NCBI GenBank assembly: GCA_013821605.1
Contig: JACDGP010000024.1
Coordinates: 1-52,178 of the forward strand
Reading direction: 5' to 3'
Length of the DNA: 52,178 nucleotides
From: Herpetosiphonaceae bacterium
GTDB taxonomy: Bacteria; Chloroflexota; Chloroflexia; Chloroflexales; Kallotenuaceae
The notes below the pieces were generated by a model. It had not been told where the DNA came from. It ran no database searches and saw only the letters and a list, made by a program, of their open reading frames with translations. Numbering within the stretch: the stretch's first letter is position 1; every line of letters begins with the position of its first letter. Positions 31,949-41,002 of the stretch are shown here, in pieces. Both the position numbers and the translations under genes were made by a program.

Positions 31949-33148
31949 TCAGCAATTGTGATAGGCCTGAAGGCATCGCTCGGCTACCCGCTCCCACGTG
32001 AACTCCTCACGCACTCGCTCCACTGCGCGCCTCCCCATAGCCTGCGCCAACTCAGGCTTGCTCCACAACTCAAGCAAGGCCGCACGTAGTGCCATTGGAT
32101 CGCTTGGTTGTACCACTAGCCCAGTCACACGATCTTCCACAACTTCAGGCATGCCACCGACGGCCGTACAGATGGCGGGCGCACCGCAAGCCATTCCTTC
32201 AAGTAGCGTCAGACCAAGGTACTCAGCATTTGGATGTTGATTCCCGTACATATCGGTGTAGACAGAAGGCAGAATGATAGCTATTGCCTTATGATACAGT
32301 TCGCGTAATTGTGTATCATCTGCGGTTACAATGAAGTTTATTTGCTTGCCTTCGGCTAATAACTTTAGGTCCTGGTAATAATGTTCATCATATGGCCTTC
32401 CAACAATCGTAATTGGCAGATCGTCGCCGGCAGCATGAATCAGTGTATCAATGCCTTTGTGTGGCAAGAGACGACCAACGAATAAGAAGCGGTCTCGAAC
32501 AAGTGGTGGACTTGATGGGCAGAAGCGATGTGAGTCAACACCCCCATAGATTACTTCACTTCGTAGTTCGGTTTTAGTCCAAGCTGCCGCAAACGCACTC
32601 ACATTGAGAAACTTACACACGAAGCGTAAGAGACCGGCGCTATCACTTAACGATGTACTTCGGCCACCTAAGTCCGTAACAAAAATTGGTCGGCGTAGCA
32701 ATCTTGCTGCAAGAATCGTTATTACCGTACTACGATAATGGAACTGGTGACAATGGACAAGGTCGGCCCGTAGCACCTGACGAAGGAAACGAAGCGATAG
32801 CGGACGTTCTCGGGTGGCATGCCAGCGTCGTACCGGATAGACTTCAAAGTTACATTTACCCAATGCTACTGACTGCCGTCGCCTGCCAAAAGATACAATC
32901 ACGGTTGGAACCAACTCGGCCATCGCTCGCGCTAACTCCAGAGGGTATCGTTCACCTCCCCCGATTGTTGATTCATCCGAAAAGTATTGTGGTGTTATAT
33001 GCAGTACATGCGGACTATGGGGCACAGGACGAGGTTTGGGCAGATGGACCAGAATATCTGCAACCAAACGGAACAAACGACGACGTATATGTGACAAATC
33101 CACATCCCCCCAATTGTGTCTAATCTGAAACCAATACCATTTGGCCAT
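31949..33148 (-). CDS. Glycosyltransferase family 4 protein
   Basis: A 399-residue GT-B enzyme. A basic N-terminal extension of about 45 residues precedes the usual start HVLHITPQYFSDESTIGGGE. The donor half has RDRFLFVGRLLPHKGIDTLI and PNAEYLGLTLLEGMACGAPA, with ICTAVGGMPEVVEDRVTGLV. The donor sugar is unknown. GAGGAA is about 15 bases from ATG 33148, a poor distance, so translation might start differently. It is divergent from the TPR gene across a 328-bp intergenic region. Confidence 0.87.
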   Translation of the reverse strand: MAKWYWFQIRHNWGDVDLSHIRRRLFRLVADILVHLPKPRPVPHSPHVLHITPQYFSDESTIGGGERYPLELARAMAELVPTVIVSFGRRRQSVALGKCNFEVYPVRRWHATRERPLSLRFLRQVLRADLVHCHQFHYRSTVITILAARLLRRPIFVTDLGGRSTSLSDSAGLLRFVCKFLNVSAFAAAWTKTELRSEVIYGGVDSHRFCPSSPPLVRDRFLFVGRLLPHKGIDTLIHAAGDDLPITIVGRPYDEHYYQDLKLLAEGKQINFIVTADDTQLRELYHKAIAIILPSVYTDMYGNQHPNAEYLGLTLLEGMACGAPAICTAVGGMPEVVEDRVTGLVVQPSDPMALRAALLELWSKPELAQAMGRRAVERVREEFTWERVAERCLQAYHNC

Positions 33149-33282
33149 GAATTTGCAGGCTTATTCCTCTAACGTATATATTATGCGGTGCTGCCAGATA
33201 TAGTAACAGACGAAGCTGGCTGCTTGTCGTGATTCACTATTATCTGGAGCGTTCAAAAGAGCCAGCGTTCTGACTACCGTAC

Positions 33283-33312
33283 TTGACACTCCAATAGATC
33301 CACGCGTATACT
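33283..33312 (+). promoter_or_regulatory. Consensus promoter of the rightward polysaccharide gene run
   Basis: TTGACA (33283-33288), 18 bp, TATACT (33307-33312). A start near 33319 gives a leader of about 158 nt to ATG 33477 or 41 nt to an in-frame GTG at 33360. The rest of 33149-33476 shows no gene. Confidence 0.65.
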
Positions 33313-33476
33313 CGCGCTCACTGCACCTATGCTATATCCAGCCCCGGGGTAGCGGCATAGTGGTCTGCGATTTACTGAGGCATCGTCGCCCGAACTATTT
33401 TACTAGTATCTATAACCAGCATAGGTTGGCAGGACAGGAATGCTTAGTTTTGTGTCTGGGCAACAAAAACGTCGTA

Positions 33477-35153
33477 ATGAACCAAGAAGCCGCTCAAAAA
33501 GGGCCGGGTGTGCCGATCTTGAGAGCCCTTCATCCCGTGAGTAAAATCCTAGTCCGTTGGTGGCCTCTCTTGCTATCCATCTTCGGCCTGGCTGTGGCAT
33601 TGACATTATCAGCGCCGACTTGGCTGTGGTGGTACCATAGTGAGCTCGCCGGACACTTCATGGGAGCCGGATTGGAATGGAGCCAAAACCGCCAAGTCGA
33701 TGATCTGCCACAACTCCGGAATGAGTTGGCACTCCGTTCGGGAATTGCCCACCTGAATACTGCCATCTACTGGCGTCCCAAGAGTGCATTTACATATCGA
33801 ATGCTTGGGGAGAGCTATGCCGCTCAGCATGATTGGCCCCATGCGGTGCAGGCATTTGAGCATGCTAGGACTCTGGCACCAACAAACCCGCTTGCCGAAT
33901 GGGAAGCGGGATTAGTGTATGAGCAAATGTGGTACGCGCTCGTTAATGCTCCAACTGACGAATTGGTTGGAACGTTTGCGCAAGCGCACGTTGAAGTACC
34001 TACTGGCGTCAGCCGCGAAACCATATGCGGGACGCTTGCCACGAATTGCCCAATCGGGCAGACGGCTGTAACACAGCCCTATGCTGGCTTTAGGGAAGCC
34101 AGTAACAAGGCTCACTTCCTTCTTGTCGCAGCACAGGCCCGTGTAGCCTACTCTTTGCTGATCCCTCCGGAACGGCCAGTGCTTCGATTTCTTCTTGGAC
34201 GTGATCCGTTCAGTGGAGTTCGTTCACCTGTGACCACAACGTATCATATTTGGCTCGAAACAGCTGGTGGTACACCCAAAGAGGTGTATACTCGTCAACT
34301 GGCGGCTAGCACTATTAAAGGCGGATGGGTAGGTGATACGGCTGATTTGCATAGCTGGGCAGGCCACGTCGTGACTTTAACGCTAGGTATTACGCTTGAG
34401 GCATCAGCACCGCTACCACAGCTTGGCTATGGTTGGGGAGATATAGCATTAACTACTCAGGAGGCAGCACTTTTTGCCGCCTCTGCACCGGAGGCACATA
34501 CTCGTGCAGCATGGAGTAGTGCCGGACTAACTGCCGCATCGATGATGTCAGTTGCTGACAACGAGTTAGAAGCAGCACACCCAGCCATAGCATCCGAGTG
34601 GTATGACCGGGCAAAAGCAGGAGGCGTGAAGCAGACAGGATCAATTGCATTCCGAAGTGCAATTGCTGCGGTTGCATCAGGTCAGAGATTTCCATCAGAC
34701 CTTGATCCATTACTCCTTTCGACACACCTACTAACGGAGGATGTGTATATTCAGGCTAGGACGCTGCAATGGATGATCATGGAACCCTCTTGGCATGTCA
34801 ATTATGGTGATCCACTCGCAAAGTTTCCGGGTTCTGATCCGGAAATGGGGGTACTGCACTGGGACGGGAGTGCCGTGACGGCAGTAGAGGTGTTAGCGGC
34901 AGGAACATACCATATTACCATTCGCGGGCAACATCTATCACCAGCCCCTATCCAATTCCGACTGGAGCATAACTTGAGGCCCGTTATGTCTTTCGCGTTT
35001 GTAGATGGGGATAAAAGCTGGCAGGAAGTCGGGACGGATGTCTATTTCGAGCCTGGCCTTCATGTCATTGGGATTCGTTTCATGAATGATGGTGTAATCA
35101 ATGGTGTTGACCGGGACCTTGTACTTGATTGGATACGCTTCGAGCGCCAGTAG
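33477..35153 (+). CDS. Membrane-anchored TPR protein with a C-terminal carbohydrate-binding-like domain
   Basis: A 558-residue protein if started at ATG 33477. One membrane helix lies near the N terminus (WWPLLLSIFGLAVALTLSAP). A TPR-like segment follows (AHLNTAIYWRPKSAFTYRML, then HDWPHAVQAFEHARTLAPTN). The rest has beta-sandwich character, including a C-terminal ITIRGQHLSPAPIQFRLEHN and GLHVIGIRFMNDGVINGVDR resembling carbohydrate-binding modules. No catalytic motif is recognised. A GTG start at 33360 would add 39 residues, with only a weak ribosome site. Its position suggests a scaffold for polysaccharide assembly outside the membrane; this is inferred. Confidence 0.65.
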   Translation: MNQEAAQKGPGVPILRALHPVSKILVRWWPLLLSIFGLAVALTLSAPTWLWWYHSELAGHFMGAGLEWSQNRQVDDLPQLRNELALRSGIAHLNTAIYWRPKSAFTYRMLGESYAAQHDWPHAVQAFEHARTLAPTNPLAEWEAGLVYEQMWYALVNAPTDELVGTFAQAHVEVPTGVSRETICGTLATNCPIGQTAVTQPYAGFREASNKAHFLLVAAQARVAYSLLIPPERPVLRFLLGRDPFSGVRSPVTTTYHIWLETAGGTPKEVYTRQLAASTIKGGWVGDTADLHSWAGHVVTLTLGITLEASAPLPQLGYGWGDIALTTQEAALFAASAPEAHTRAAWSSAGLTAASMMSVADNELEAAHPAIASEWYDRAKAGGVKQTGSIAFRSAIAAVASGQRFPSDLDPLLLSTHLLTEDVYIQARTLQWMIMEPSWHVNYGDPLAKFPGSDPEMGVLHWDGSAVTAVEVLAAGTYHITIRGQHLSPAPIQFRLEHNLRPVMSFAFVDGDKSWQEVGTDVYFEPGLHVIGIRFMNDGVINGVDRDLVLDWIRFERQ

Positions 35154-35241
35154 GACACGTTTTGACAGCATGCCCTATGTATTCCTTTTCACATGGCTGG
35201 TAACGAAGAAGCTATCTTGATGACCCCGGAGATATTTTGAC

Positions 35242-36495
35242 GTGAAGATTGCAGTCTGGCACAATCTGCCAAGTGGCGGTGGTAAACGAGCGCTTTACGA
35301 CCATGTGCGTGGTCTTGTGAAACGCGGCCATACTGTTGAGTCATGGTGTCCACCGACGGCCGATCAGACCTACCTGCCTTTGAGTAGCATAATCCGTGAG
35401 CATGTAATTCCTCTTAGGTGGACCGTTCCAGCAAGGCATCCGGCAAACCGTCTGTTACCTCTTTCGTGGAACACCGCCACTCAGCTCAAGGCCATGGAGC
35501 AGCATTGTCGTCAGTGTGCGGCAGAAATAAATCGGGGCGGATATGATCTCTTGTTTGCCAATAGTTGTATGTTCTTTCGTACCCCGCCGATCAGCCGCTT
35601 CACAAAAATTCCAAAGCTTTTGTATCTACAAGAGCCAGCGCGCTGGCTCTATGAAGCCATGCCAAGACTACCCTGGATTGCCCTCCCTTCGCCCGGAAAA
35701 CGTTGGTCGCATCTGACACATCTGAAGACGTTTGTGAAGCATATGATCAAATTGCGCGGCTACCGCATTCAAGCCCGCGAGGAGCTTGCTAATGCGCAAG
35801 CATTTACCCTGATTCTTGTGAATTCTTTGTTTAGCCGAGAGAGCGTGCTCCGAGTGTATGGAATCGATTCCAAGGTGTGTTATCTTGGCGTGAATATGGA
35901 CACGTTTGTCAATCGACACCAGGAACGGGAGCATTTTGTTGTTGGGATTGGGGCGTTTGTTCTTGAAAAGAATATACATTTGGTAATAAACGCACTAGCA
36001 TGTGTAACGCATCCTCGTCCCCACCTAGTATGGATAGGCAATGTGGCTGACCCCGCGTACCTTGCCGAACTGCAACAATTAGCACACTCTCTTGGCGTTG
36101 CCTTTGAACCAAAGCTGAGAATTGATGATCATGAACTCATCGACCTACTTAATCGCGCCAAGATGATGGTCTACGCACCACGCCTTGAGCCATTTGGTTA
36201 TGCTCCACTCGAAGCAAATGCCTGTGGTCTGCCCGTCATAGCAGTCGCTGAGGGCGGCGTACGAGAAACCATCAAAGATGGAGTTAATGGCCTGCTTGTA
36301 GAGCACGACGCGCACGCTATGGCTATGGCTATCCAACGTTTGCTAAATGAGCCAAGTTATGCACAGCAGCTGGGTGGGCAGGGGTATGCCTTGATTGCTG
36401 AAGAGTGGTCTGTGGATGCTGCAATCAGTCGCCTGGAACGCAGGTTGATGGAACTGGCAAAATATGACATCGCTGGTCATCTCGCCCACGTCTAG
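35242..36495 (+). CDS. Glycosyltransferase family 4 protein
   Basis: A 417-residue GT-B enzyme starting at GTG 35242 (MKIAVWHNLPSGGGKRALYD, the classic acceptor-domain opening). The donor half has HFVVGIGAFVLEKNIHLVIN and PRLEPFGYAPLEANACGLPV, then GVRETIKDGVNGLLV. The middle region is longer than average. Donor and acceptor are unknown. It lies 88 bp after the TPR gene and is followed by a methyltransferase gene with its own extended -10. Confidence 0.88.
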   Translation: MKIAVWHNLPSGGGKRALYDHVRGLVKRGHTVESWCPPTADQTYLPLSSIIREHVIPLRWTVPARHPANRLLPLSWNTATQLKAMEQHCRQCAAEINRGGYDLLFANSCMFFRTPPISRFTKIPKLLYLQEPARWLYEAMPRLPWIALPSPGKRWSHLTHLKTFVKHMIKLRGYRIQAREELANAQAFTLILVNSLFSRESVLRVYGIDSKVCYLGVNMDTFVNRHQEREHFVVGIGAFVLEKNIHLVINALACVTHPRPHLVWIGNVADPAYLAELQQLAHSLGVAFEPKLRIDDHELIDLLNRAKMMVYAPRLEPFGYAPLEANACGLPVIAVAEGGVRETIKDGVNGLLVEHDAHAMAMAIQRLLNEPSYAQQLGGQGYALIAEEWSVDAAISRLERRLMELAKYDIAGHLAHV

Positions 36496-36511
36496 CGTTA
36501 GCCTGATTAGC

Positions 36512-36520
36512 TGTTATAAT
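36512..36520 (+). promoter_or_regulatory. Extended -10 promoter of the methyltransferase gene
   Basis: TGT-TATAAT (36512-36520) is a perfect -10 with TGN. Transcription would start near 36527, giving about 22 nt to GTG 36549 with AAGGA in between. Confidence 0.5.
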
Positions 36521-36548
36521 CGCGAGGCTTCGATTGAGAAGGATTATT

Positions 36549-37526
36549 GTGCCTAATTCGGCCGCGCTTCTCTTGAAAACTGCCCTAAAGCATTTCGTTG
36601 TTCAGCCACTGCGTACGTACCGCAATCCATATTACGAAGTCAGGTTCCGATCGTTTGCTGTACACCGTGGTGCGAGTGATGTTGGCACGCCACGGGACTT
36701 GTTTCGCGGGGTGTCGGATAACTACCTGCTTTGGCTGTTGACCTATGCGCCGCAGCTCGGCTATACTTTCGATGGCGTGATTCCGTACCTGCCGTCGGAT
36801 GATATGCAGCGCAACTGGACCGGCGCCTTTGGCGAGACGACGATGCGTGAGGCTCTGCAGTTCGCACAGATCATTCGGCAAATGGTCGAGCGCTATACCT
36901 CCGGGCTGCACCTGACGACTACAATCTTAGACTTTGGCTGTGGATGGGGGCGTGTCCTCCGCTTTTTCCTTCGGGATGTGAATCCACAGTGCCTCTTTGG
37001 CAGTGATTGTTATGCCGAGGCACTTGCTGTTGCTCGAAAGCACAACCGTTGGTCCAATTTTGTCTTGAACGACTCACTCCCGCCGGCACCGTTCGAGGAG
37101 AACAGCTTTGACGTGATTTACCTATTCTCGGTGTTTTCGCACTTGTCGGAAGAGGCTCATTTGCGGTGGATTGAATCATTTCAACGGCTACTCAAGCCCG
37201 GTGGCCTTCTGATTGCGACAACTCGACCCCGTAGTTTTATATTGAAGTGTGCCGAACTCCGCTCAGTTGCGACAAATGCCATAGAAGCAGGGGGTGCTGC
37301 GTCGTCGTTTAAGGACACCGAGCTATTCTTACAGCGCTATGATGCGGGAGAGTTCTGCCACAGTTCGACGGGTGGTGGTGGCCCATTATCCGAATCACTA
37401 TATGGGGAAAGCTGTATTCCTGAAGCGTATGTACGTCGCGTCTGGGCACAGCGGTTTGATGTGCAAGCATATCGTCCTGCAGACCGGAAGTGCAACCAGG
37501 ACGTGATCTGCGTGAAGAAGCGCTAG
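36549..37526 (+). CDS. Class I SAM-dependent methyltransferase
   Basis: A 325-residue protein from GTG 36549, chosen because AAGGA sits about 4 bases upstream; a TTG five codons earlier is less likely. Motif I is ILDFGCGWGRVLRFFL (about 121-136). DVIYLFSVFSHLSEEAHLRW and LKPGGLLIATTRP are motifs post-I to III of the Methyltransf_11/25 group. It could methylate a sugar hydroxyl or cap a glycan chain; that is inferred from its place between a GT4 and WbsX. The next gene begins 4 bp after the stop. Confidence 0.85.
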   Translation: MPNSAALLLKTALKHFVVQPLRTYRNPYYEVRFRSFAVHRGASDVGTPRDLFRGVSDNYLLWLLTYAPQLGYTFDGVIPYLPSDDMQRNWTGAFGETTMREALQFAQIIRQMVERYTSGLHLTTTILDFGCGWGRVLRFFLRDVNPQCLFGSDCYAEALAVARKHNRWSNFVLNDSLPPAPFEENSFDVIYLFSVFSHLSEEAHLRWIESFQRLLKPGGLLIATTRPRSFILKCAELRSVATNAIEAGGAASSFKDTELFLQRYDAGEFCHSSTGGGGPLSESLYGESCIPEAYVRRVWAQRFDVQAYRPADRKCNQDVICVKKR

Positions 37527-37530
37527 TGTA

Positions 37531-38640
37531 ATGGCCGACATAAAACTACACAAAGTGACGAGCAATGTTCGTCCAATTGCATTTTACCTCCCCCAGTACC
37601 ACCCCATTCCCGAGAACGATAAATGGTGGGGCAAAGGTTTCACTGAGTGGACAAATGTTGTTAAGGCAAGGCCATTGTTTCGCGGGCATTACCAGCCACA
37701 TCTGCCGGCTGATTTAGGATTTTATGACTTACGCGTTCCTGAAATACGCCAAGCACAAGCCGATCTGGCACGTGAGGTGGACATCTATGGTTTCTGCTAC
37801 TATCATTACTGGTTTGAGGGCCGACGAGTCCTTGAGCGACCATTTAACGAGGTTCTTGCCTCCGGTAAACCGCAGTTCCCATTTTGCTTATGCTGGGCAA
37901 ATGAAAACTGGACGAGAAGATGGGATGGAAAAGATACAGAGGTGCTGCTAGAGCAAACATATTCAGAGGAAGATGACCGAAGGCATGGACGATGGCTCGT
38001 CAACGCTTTTCGAGACGATAGGTATATTCGAGTAGAGGATAAACCGATTTTTCTTGTCTATAAAGCAAGCAGTATTCCTAACCCAATTAAGACAGCAACT
38101 ATTTGGCGAGAAGAAGCAAGCAAAGCTGGCATTGGGGAGATTATGCTTTGCAGTGTTGAAAGCCATCTTGTTCGCCACCACGTCAACCCACAAGCTTTGG
38201 GCTTCGATGCGGTTGTAGAATTTCAGCCAAATACTCATATATTTGCAACACCACTCCAGAGAGTAGCATGGCGGATGTCACGGACATTTGGCTTGCAGAA
38301 TCGTTCAATCAGATATGACTATGGCACGATGGTCGAAAAAGTCTTGCAAAAACGGGTTCCAGATTATCCATATTTTCGATGCGTTTTTCCGTCCTGGGAC
38401 AATACGGCGCGCCGCAAAGTAGGAGCAGTCATATTTGAGGGCTCCACGCCCGATCTATATGAGAAATGGTTGCGAATGACAATTGATGGATGTAAGCCAA
38501 ATCGATCTGGTGAAACCTATATTTTTATAAATGCGTGGAATGAGTGGGCAGAAGGTTGTCATTTAGAGCCATGTGAACGGTGGAGCCATGCCTATCTTGA
38601 CGCTACGCAGAGAGCTATGCGGGGGTCCTTCGTGAGATGA
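37531..38640 (+). CDS. WbsX-like (GH99-like) polysaccharide biosynthesis protein
   Basis: A 369-residue protein. The signature is PIAFYLPQYHPIPENDKWWG, KGFTEWTNVVKARPLFRGHY, EVDIYGFCYYHYWFEGRRVL and CWANENWTRRWDG. The C terminus has FINAWNEWAEGCHLEPCERW. All are diagnostic of the WbsX family, which is related to GH99 endo-mannosidases yet found in O-antigen and capsule clusters. Whether it transfers or trims glycan is not settled. The last 4 bp overlap the next GT2 gene (ATGA). Confidence 0.9.
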   Translation: MADIKLHKVTSNVRPIAFYLPQYHPIPENDKWWGKGFTEWTNVVKARPLFRGHYQPHLPADLGFYDLRVPEIRQAQADLAREVDIYGFCYYHYWFEGRRVLERPFNEVLASGKPQFPFCLCWANENWTRRWDGKDTEVLLEQTYSEEDDRRHGRWLVNAFRDDRYIRVEDKPIFLVYKASSIPNPIKTATIWREEASKAGIGEIMLCSVESHLVRHHVNPQALGFDAVVEFQPNTHIFATPLQRVAWRMSRTFGLQNRSIRYDYGTMVEKVLQKRVPDYPYFRCVFPSWDNTARRKVGAVIFEGSTPDLYEKWLRMTIDGCKPNRSGETYIFINAWNEWAEGCHLEPCERWSHAYLDATQRAMRGSFVR

Positions 38641-39587
38641 CTCCTATATCAAAGCTTACAGTCTGGATCGTTATCTTAAATTGGAACGGGTTAGAAGATA
38701 CGGTCCAATGCCTTTACTCACTTTCATGTCTCGAAACTGGGTTTATGGTGCATATATTAGTACTGGATAATGGGTCCGATCTGGACCCGCGTCCTATCCT
38801 TGAGGCCCAGTTCCCACTGGTCGAACTCGAGCGCTTCAAGTGCAATAGGGGGTTTGCTGGAGGCTGCAACGAAGGTATCAAGCGTGCAGTGACTGCCGGG
38901 GCAGACTATGTCCTACTACTTAATAATGATACATTAGCCGATCCGCATTTTCTTGATCCGCTCGTACACTATTGTCTGGCGCATCCCAGAGCCGCAGCCG
39001 TTGCCCCGCTGATCTGTTATGTTCAAGTGCCCGAGCGCATCTGGTTTGCCGGGGCCACCATCAACTTAGCCTTAGGCCATTTTAAGCATCGCCAGCTCAA
39101 CGGGCTTAAGAGCCGGAGCGGCCAAAGCCCGATCCAATCACATTATGTGACTGGTTGCTGTATGTTAATTCCAGTCACTGCACTTCAAGCCTTAGGGCCA
39201 TTAGATGCCCGGCTCTTCGCTTACTTCGAGGATGTCGACTTTTGTCTTCGGGCTCGGCGTGCCGGTTTTGACACAGTGTGCATTCCAGAAAGCACCGTCT
39301 GGCATAAAGAATCAGCAAGTACGCGGCGTAATTCCTCCGAAGGCAGTACAAGTGCGCTCAAGCATTATCTGAATATCCGTAATCGGACGACAGTCGTAAT
39401 CGAACATGCATCTTTACCAAAGTTAGCATGCTATTTGTTCATCGCCCTACCTATTCGCATAGGCTATTTTTTGGCATTTTTTGCCTTATGTCGTCAATGG
39501 GTAAAAATGGTATGGTTCATGCGTGGTGTGGTTCACGGACTACAAGGACACTTTGAAAATCGAGTTGCTCAATGCTCCACAGAATAG
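38637..39587 (+). CDS. Glycosyltransferase family 2 protein (rhamnosyltransferase-like)
   Basis: A 316-residue GT-A enzyme. VWIVILNWNGLEDTVQCLYSL opens the nucleotide-binding fold, followed by LVLDNGSD. FAGGCNEGIKRAV and YVLLLNNDTLADPHFL carry the DxD-like metal site. LDARLFAYFEDVDFCLRARRAGF contains the ED catalytic base motif. A hydrophobic C-terminal segment (LACYLFIALPIRIGYFLAFF) may attach it to the membrane. Such proteins often add rhamnose or similar sugars. It overlaps the polymerase gene by 16 bp. Confidence 0.9.
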   Translation: MTPISKLTVWIVILNWNGLEDTVQCLYSLSCLETGFMVHILVLDNGSDLDPRPILEAQFPLVELERFKCNRGFAGGCNEGIKRAVTAGADYVLLLNNDTLADPHFLDPLVHYCLAHPRAAAVAPLICYVQVPERIWFAGATINLALGHFKHRQLNGLKSRSGQSPIQSHYVTGCCMLIPVTALQALGPLDARLFAYFEDVDFCLRARRAGFDTVCIPESTVWHKESASTRRNSSEGSTSALKHYLNIRNRTTVVIEHASLPKLACYLFIALPIRIGYFLAFFALCRQWVKMVWFMRGVVHGLQGHFENRVAQCSTE

Positions 39588-41002
39588 TAGCTAGATACTC
39601 GTCGAATGAACGATGGCACAGCAATTGGCTGATGCTTCTCTTGTTCTTGCTGGTAGCTGCCTACATCAGCATCGTAGGTATATATTCGGCCACCGGTTTT
39701 ATTTTATTGATCATCCTGCTTTTCGGACTCATTGCTTCCTTGCTATTTTTCCAACTCGGACATCGAGTGCATTGGGCATTACTACTAGTAATAATTAGTG
39801 TTACTGTCAATGGAACGCGGTTTGGCCTTCCTGTTACGCCTGATGGCTTGCTCGTGCCTTTCTTAACGGTCGTCTTGCTATTGTCTGTTCCAGCACGCTT
39901 TGCCAGGGTCCGATCATATCCTCTCTTTCTGCCGGTTTGCGGCTTTGTCCTGGTTAACTTTGCAGCTTCTTTTCTCATTTCCCCCGTCCGCAGTCTGAGT
40001 GTACATCAAAGTCTAATATTCGTCAGTAGGGCGCTCACGTTCTTTGTAGTGGTCATTGCTGTCCAATCTAACCCAGCATTACGGAGTCGCCTGCCGCAGT
40101 ATCTCTTGCTGCTCTTGCTTATACATACGATCATCAGTCTTGTGGCATTGTCAGTCGTTCACTTTATCTTGACACCATTCATCGTTTATGGACAAGATGG
40201 GAGTTCATCAGTATCTATCAACGGATTCTTTCTAGAACCAAACTTATTCGCAATCTTTGTGCTTTGTGTTATTGCTTTGTTTTTGCCAATAGCACTATTT
40301 AGCCGAACAAAGCATCGAATAAAAATATCAATTTCCATCATCATTGGCCTCATCGGTCTTGTACTTAGCTATACTCGTAGCTCATGGATAGGTTTTATAG
40401 TAGTAGTTAGCTGTCTAGTATTATGTACATTCGGTCGACCCGGTAAGAAAATTAGGAATTCAGTGGTTATGCTAGTTGCTTTTTTAGCGCTGCTAGTCTC
40501 TTTGTTCTTATCAGGTCTATTCGTTTTGGATTCCTTGGGCATACAGTCTAATCTTGCACACCGCTTTACTGCAATCCTCGATCAAAATTCGGACTCGGCA
40601 CGACAGCGTACCGGAACATGGCGAGCAGCCCTCGGAGAATGGCAATCTCATAAATGGCTCGGTACTGGTCCGCTCTCGTTCGTTGCCGCTGCGCCATCAA
40701 GCAAGGGTTGGCTCTTTAGTTCAGTTGTCCAAACATTACATGATAGTGGCTTGATCGGTACGTTCTGCATGCTGTGGCTTTGTGGTGGTGCTATCCGCTA
40801 TGCTTGGCGTGCTTACTATGCTGCAAGGAACGATCAGGACAAAGCAATTGCACTCGGATATGTTTTGGCACAGGTCGCGCTCTTTTTTACTTCTCAGTTT
40901 TCATCCTTCTTCTGGGGCGGATTTGCATGGCTTCTACTTGGGCTTGCCGTTGGTCATAGCACGATCATCTTAAATCAACGTACAAATCTGGCAACAGCAT
41001 GA
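39572..41002 (+). CDS. O-antigen ligase/polymerase (Wzy/WaaL-like) membrane protein
   Basis: A 476-residue protein with about 11-12 helices. A large loop before the last helices contains RQRTGTWRAALGEWQSHKWLGTGP (within about 340-370), the conserved periplasmic region of the Wzy_C/O-antigen ligase superfamily, preceded by GLVLSYTRSSWIGFIVVV. It would polymerise flipped repeat units. Low GC and many A/T-ending codons match its GT neighbours. It overlaps the GT2 gene at the start and the next GT4 gene by 4 bp. Confidence 0.85.
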   Translation: MLHRIVARYSSNERWHSNWLMLLLFLLVAAYISIVGIYSATGFILLIILLFGLIASLLFFQLGHRVHWALLLVIISVTVNGTRFGLPVTPDGLLVPFLTVVLLLSVPARFARVRSYPLFLPVCGFVLVNFAASFLISPVRSLSVHQSLIFVSRALTFFVVVIAVQSNPALRSRLPQYLLLLLLIHTIISLVALSVVHFILTPFIVYGQDGSSSVSINGFFLEPNLFAIFVLCVIALFLPIALFSRTKHRIKISISIIIGLIGLVLSYTRSSWIGFIVVVSCLVLCTFGRPGKKIRNSVVMLVAFLALLVSLFLSGLFVLDSLGIQSNLAHRFTAILDQNSDSARQRTGTWRAALGEWQSHKWLGTGPLSFVAAAPSSKGWLFSSVVQTLHDSGLIGTFCMLWLCGGAIRYAWRAYYAARNDQDKAIALGYVLAQVALFFTSQFSSFFWGGFAWLLLGLAVGHSTIILNQRTNLATA

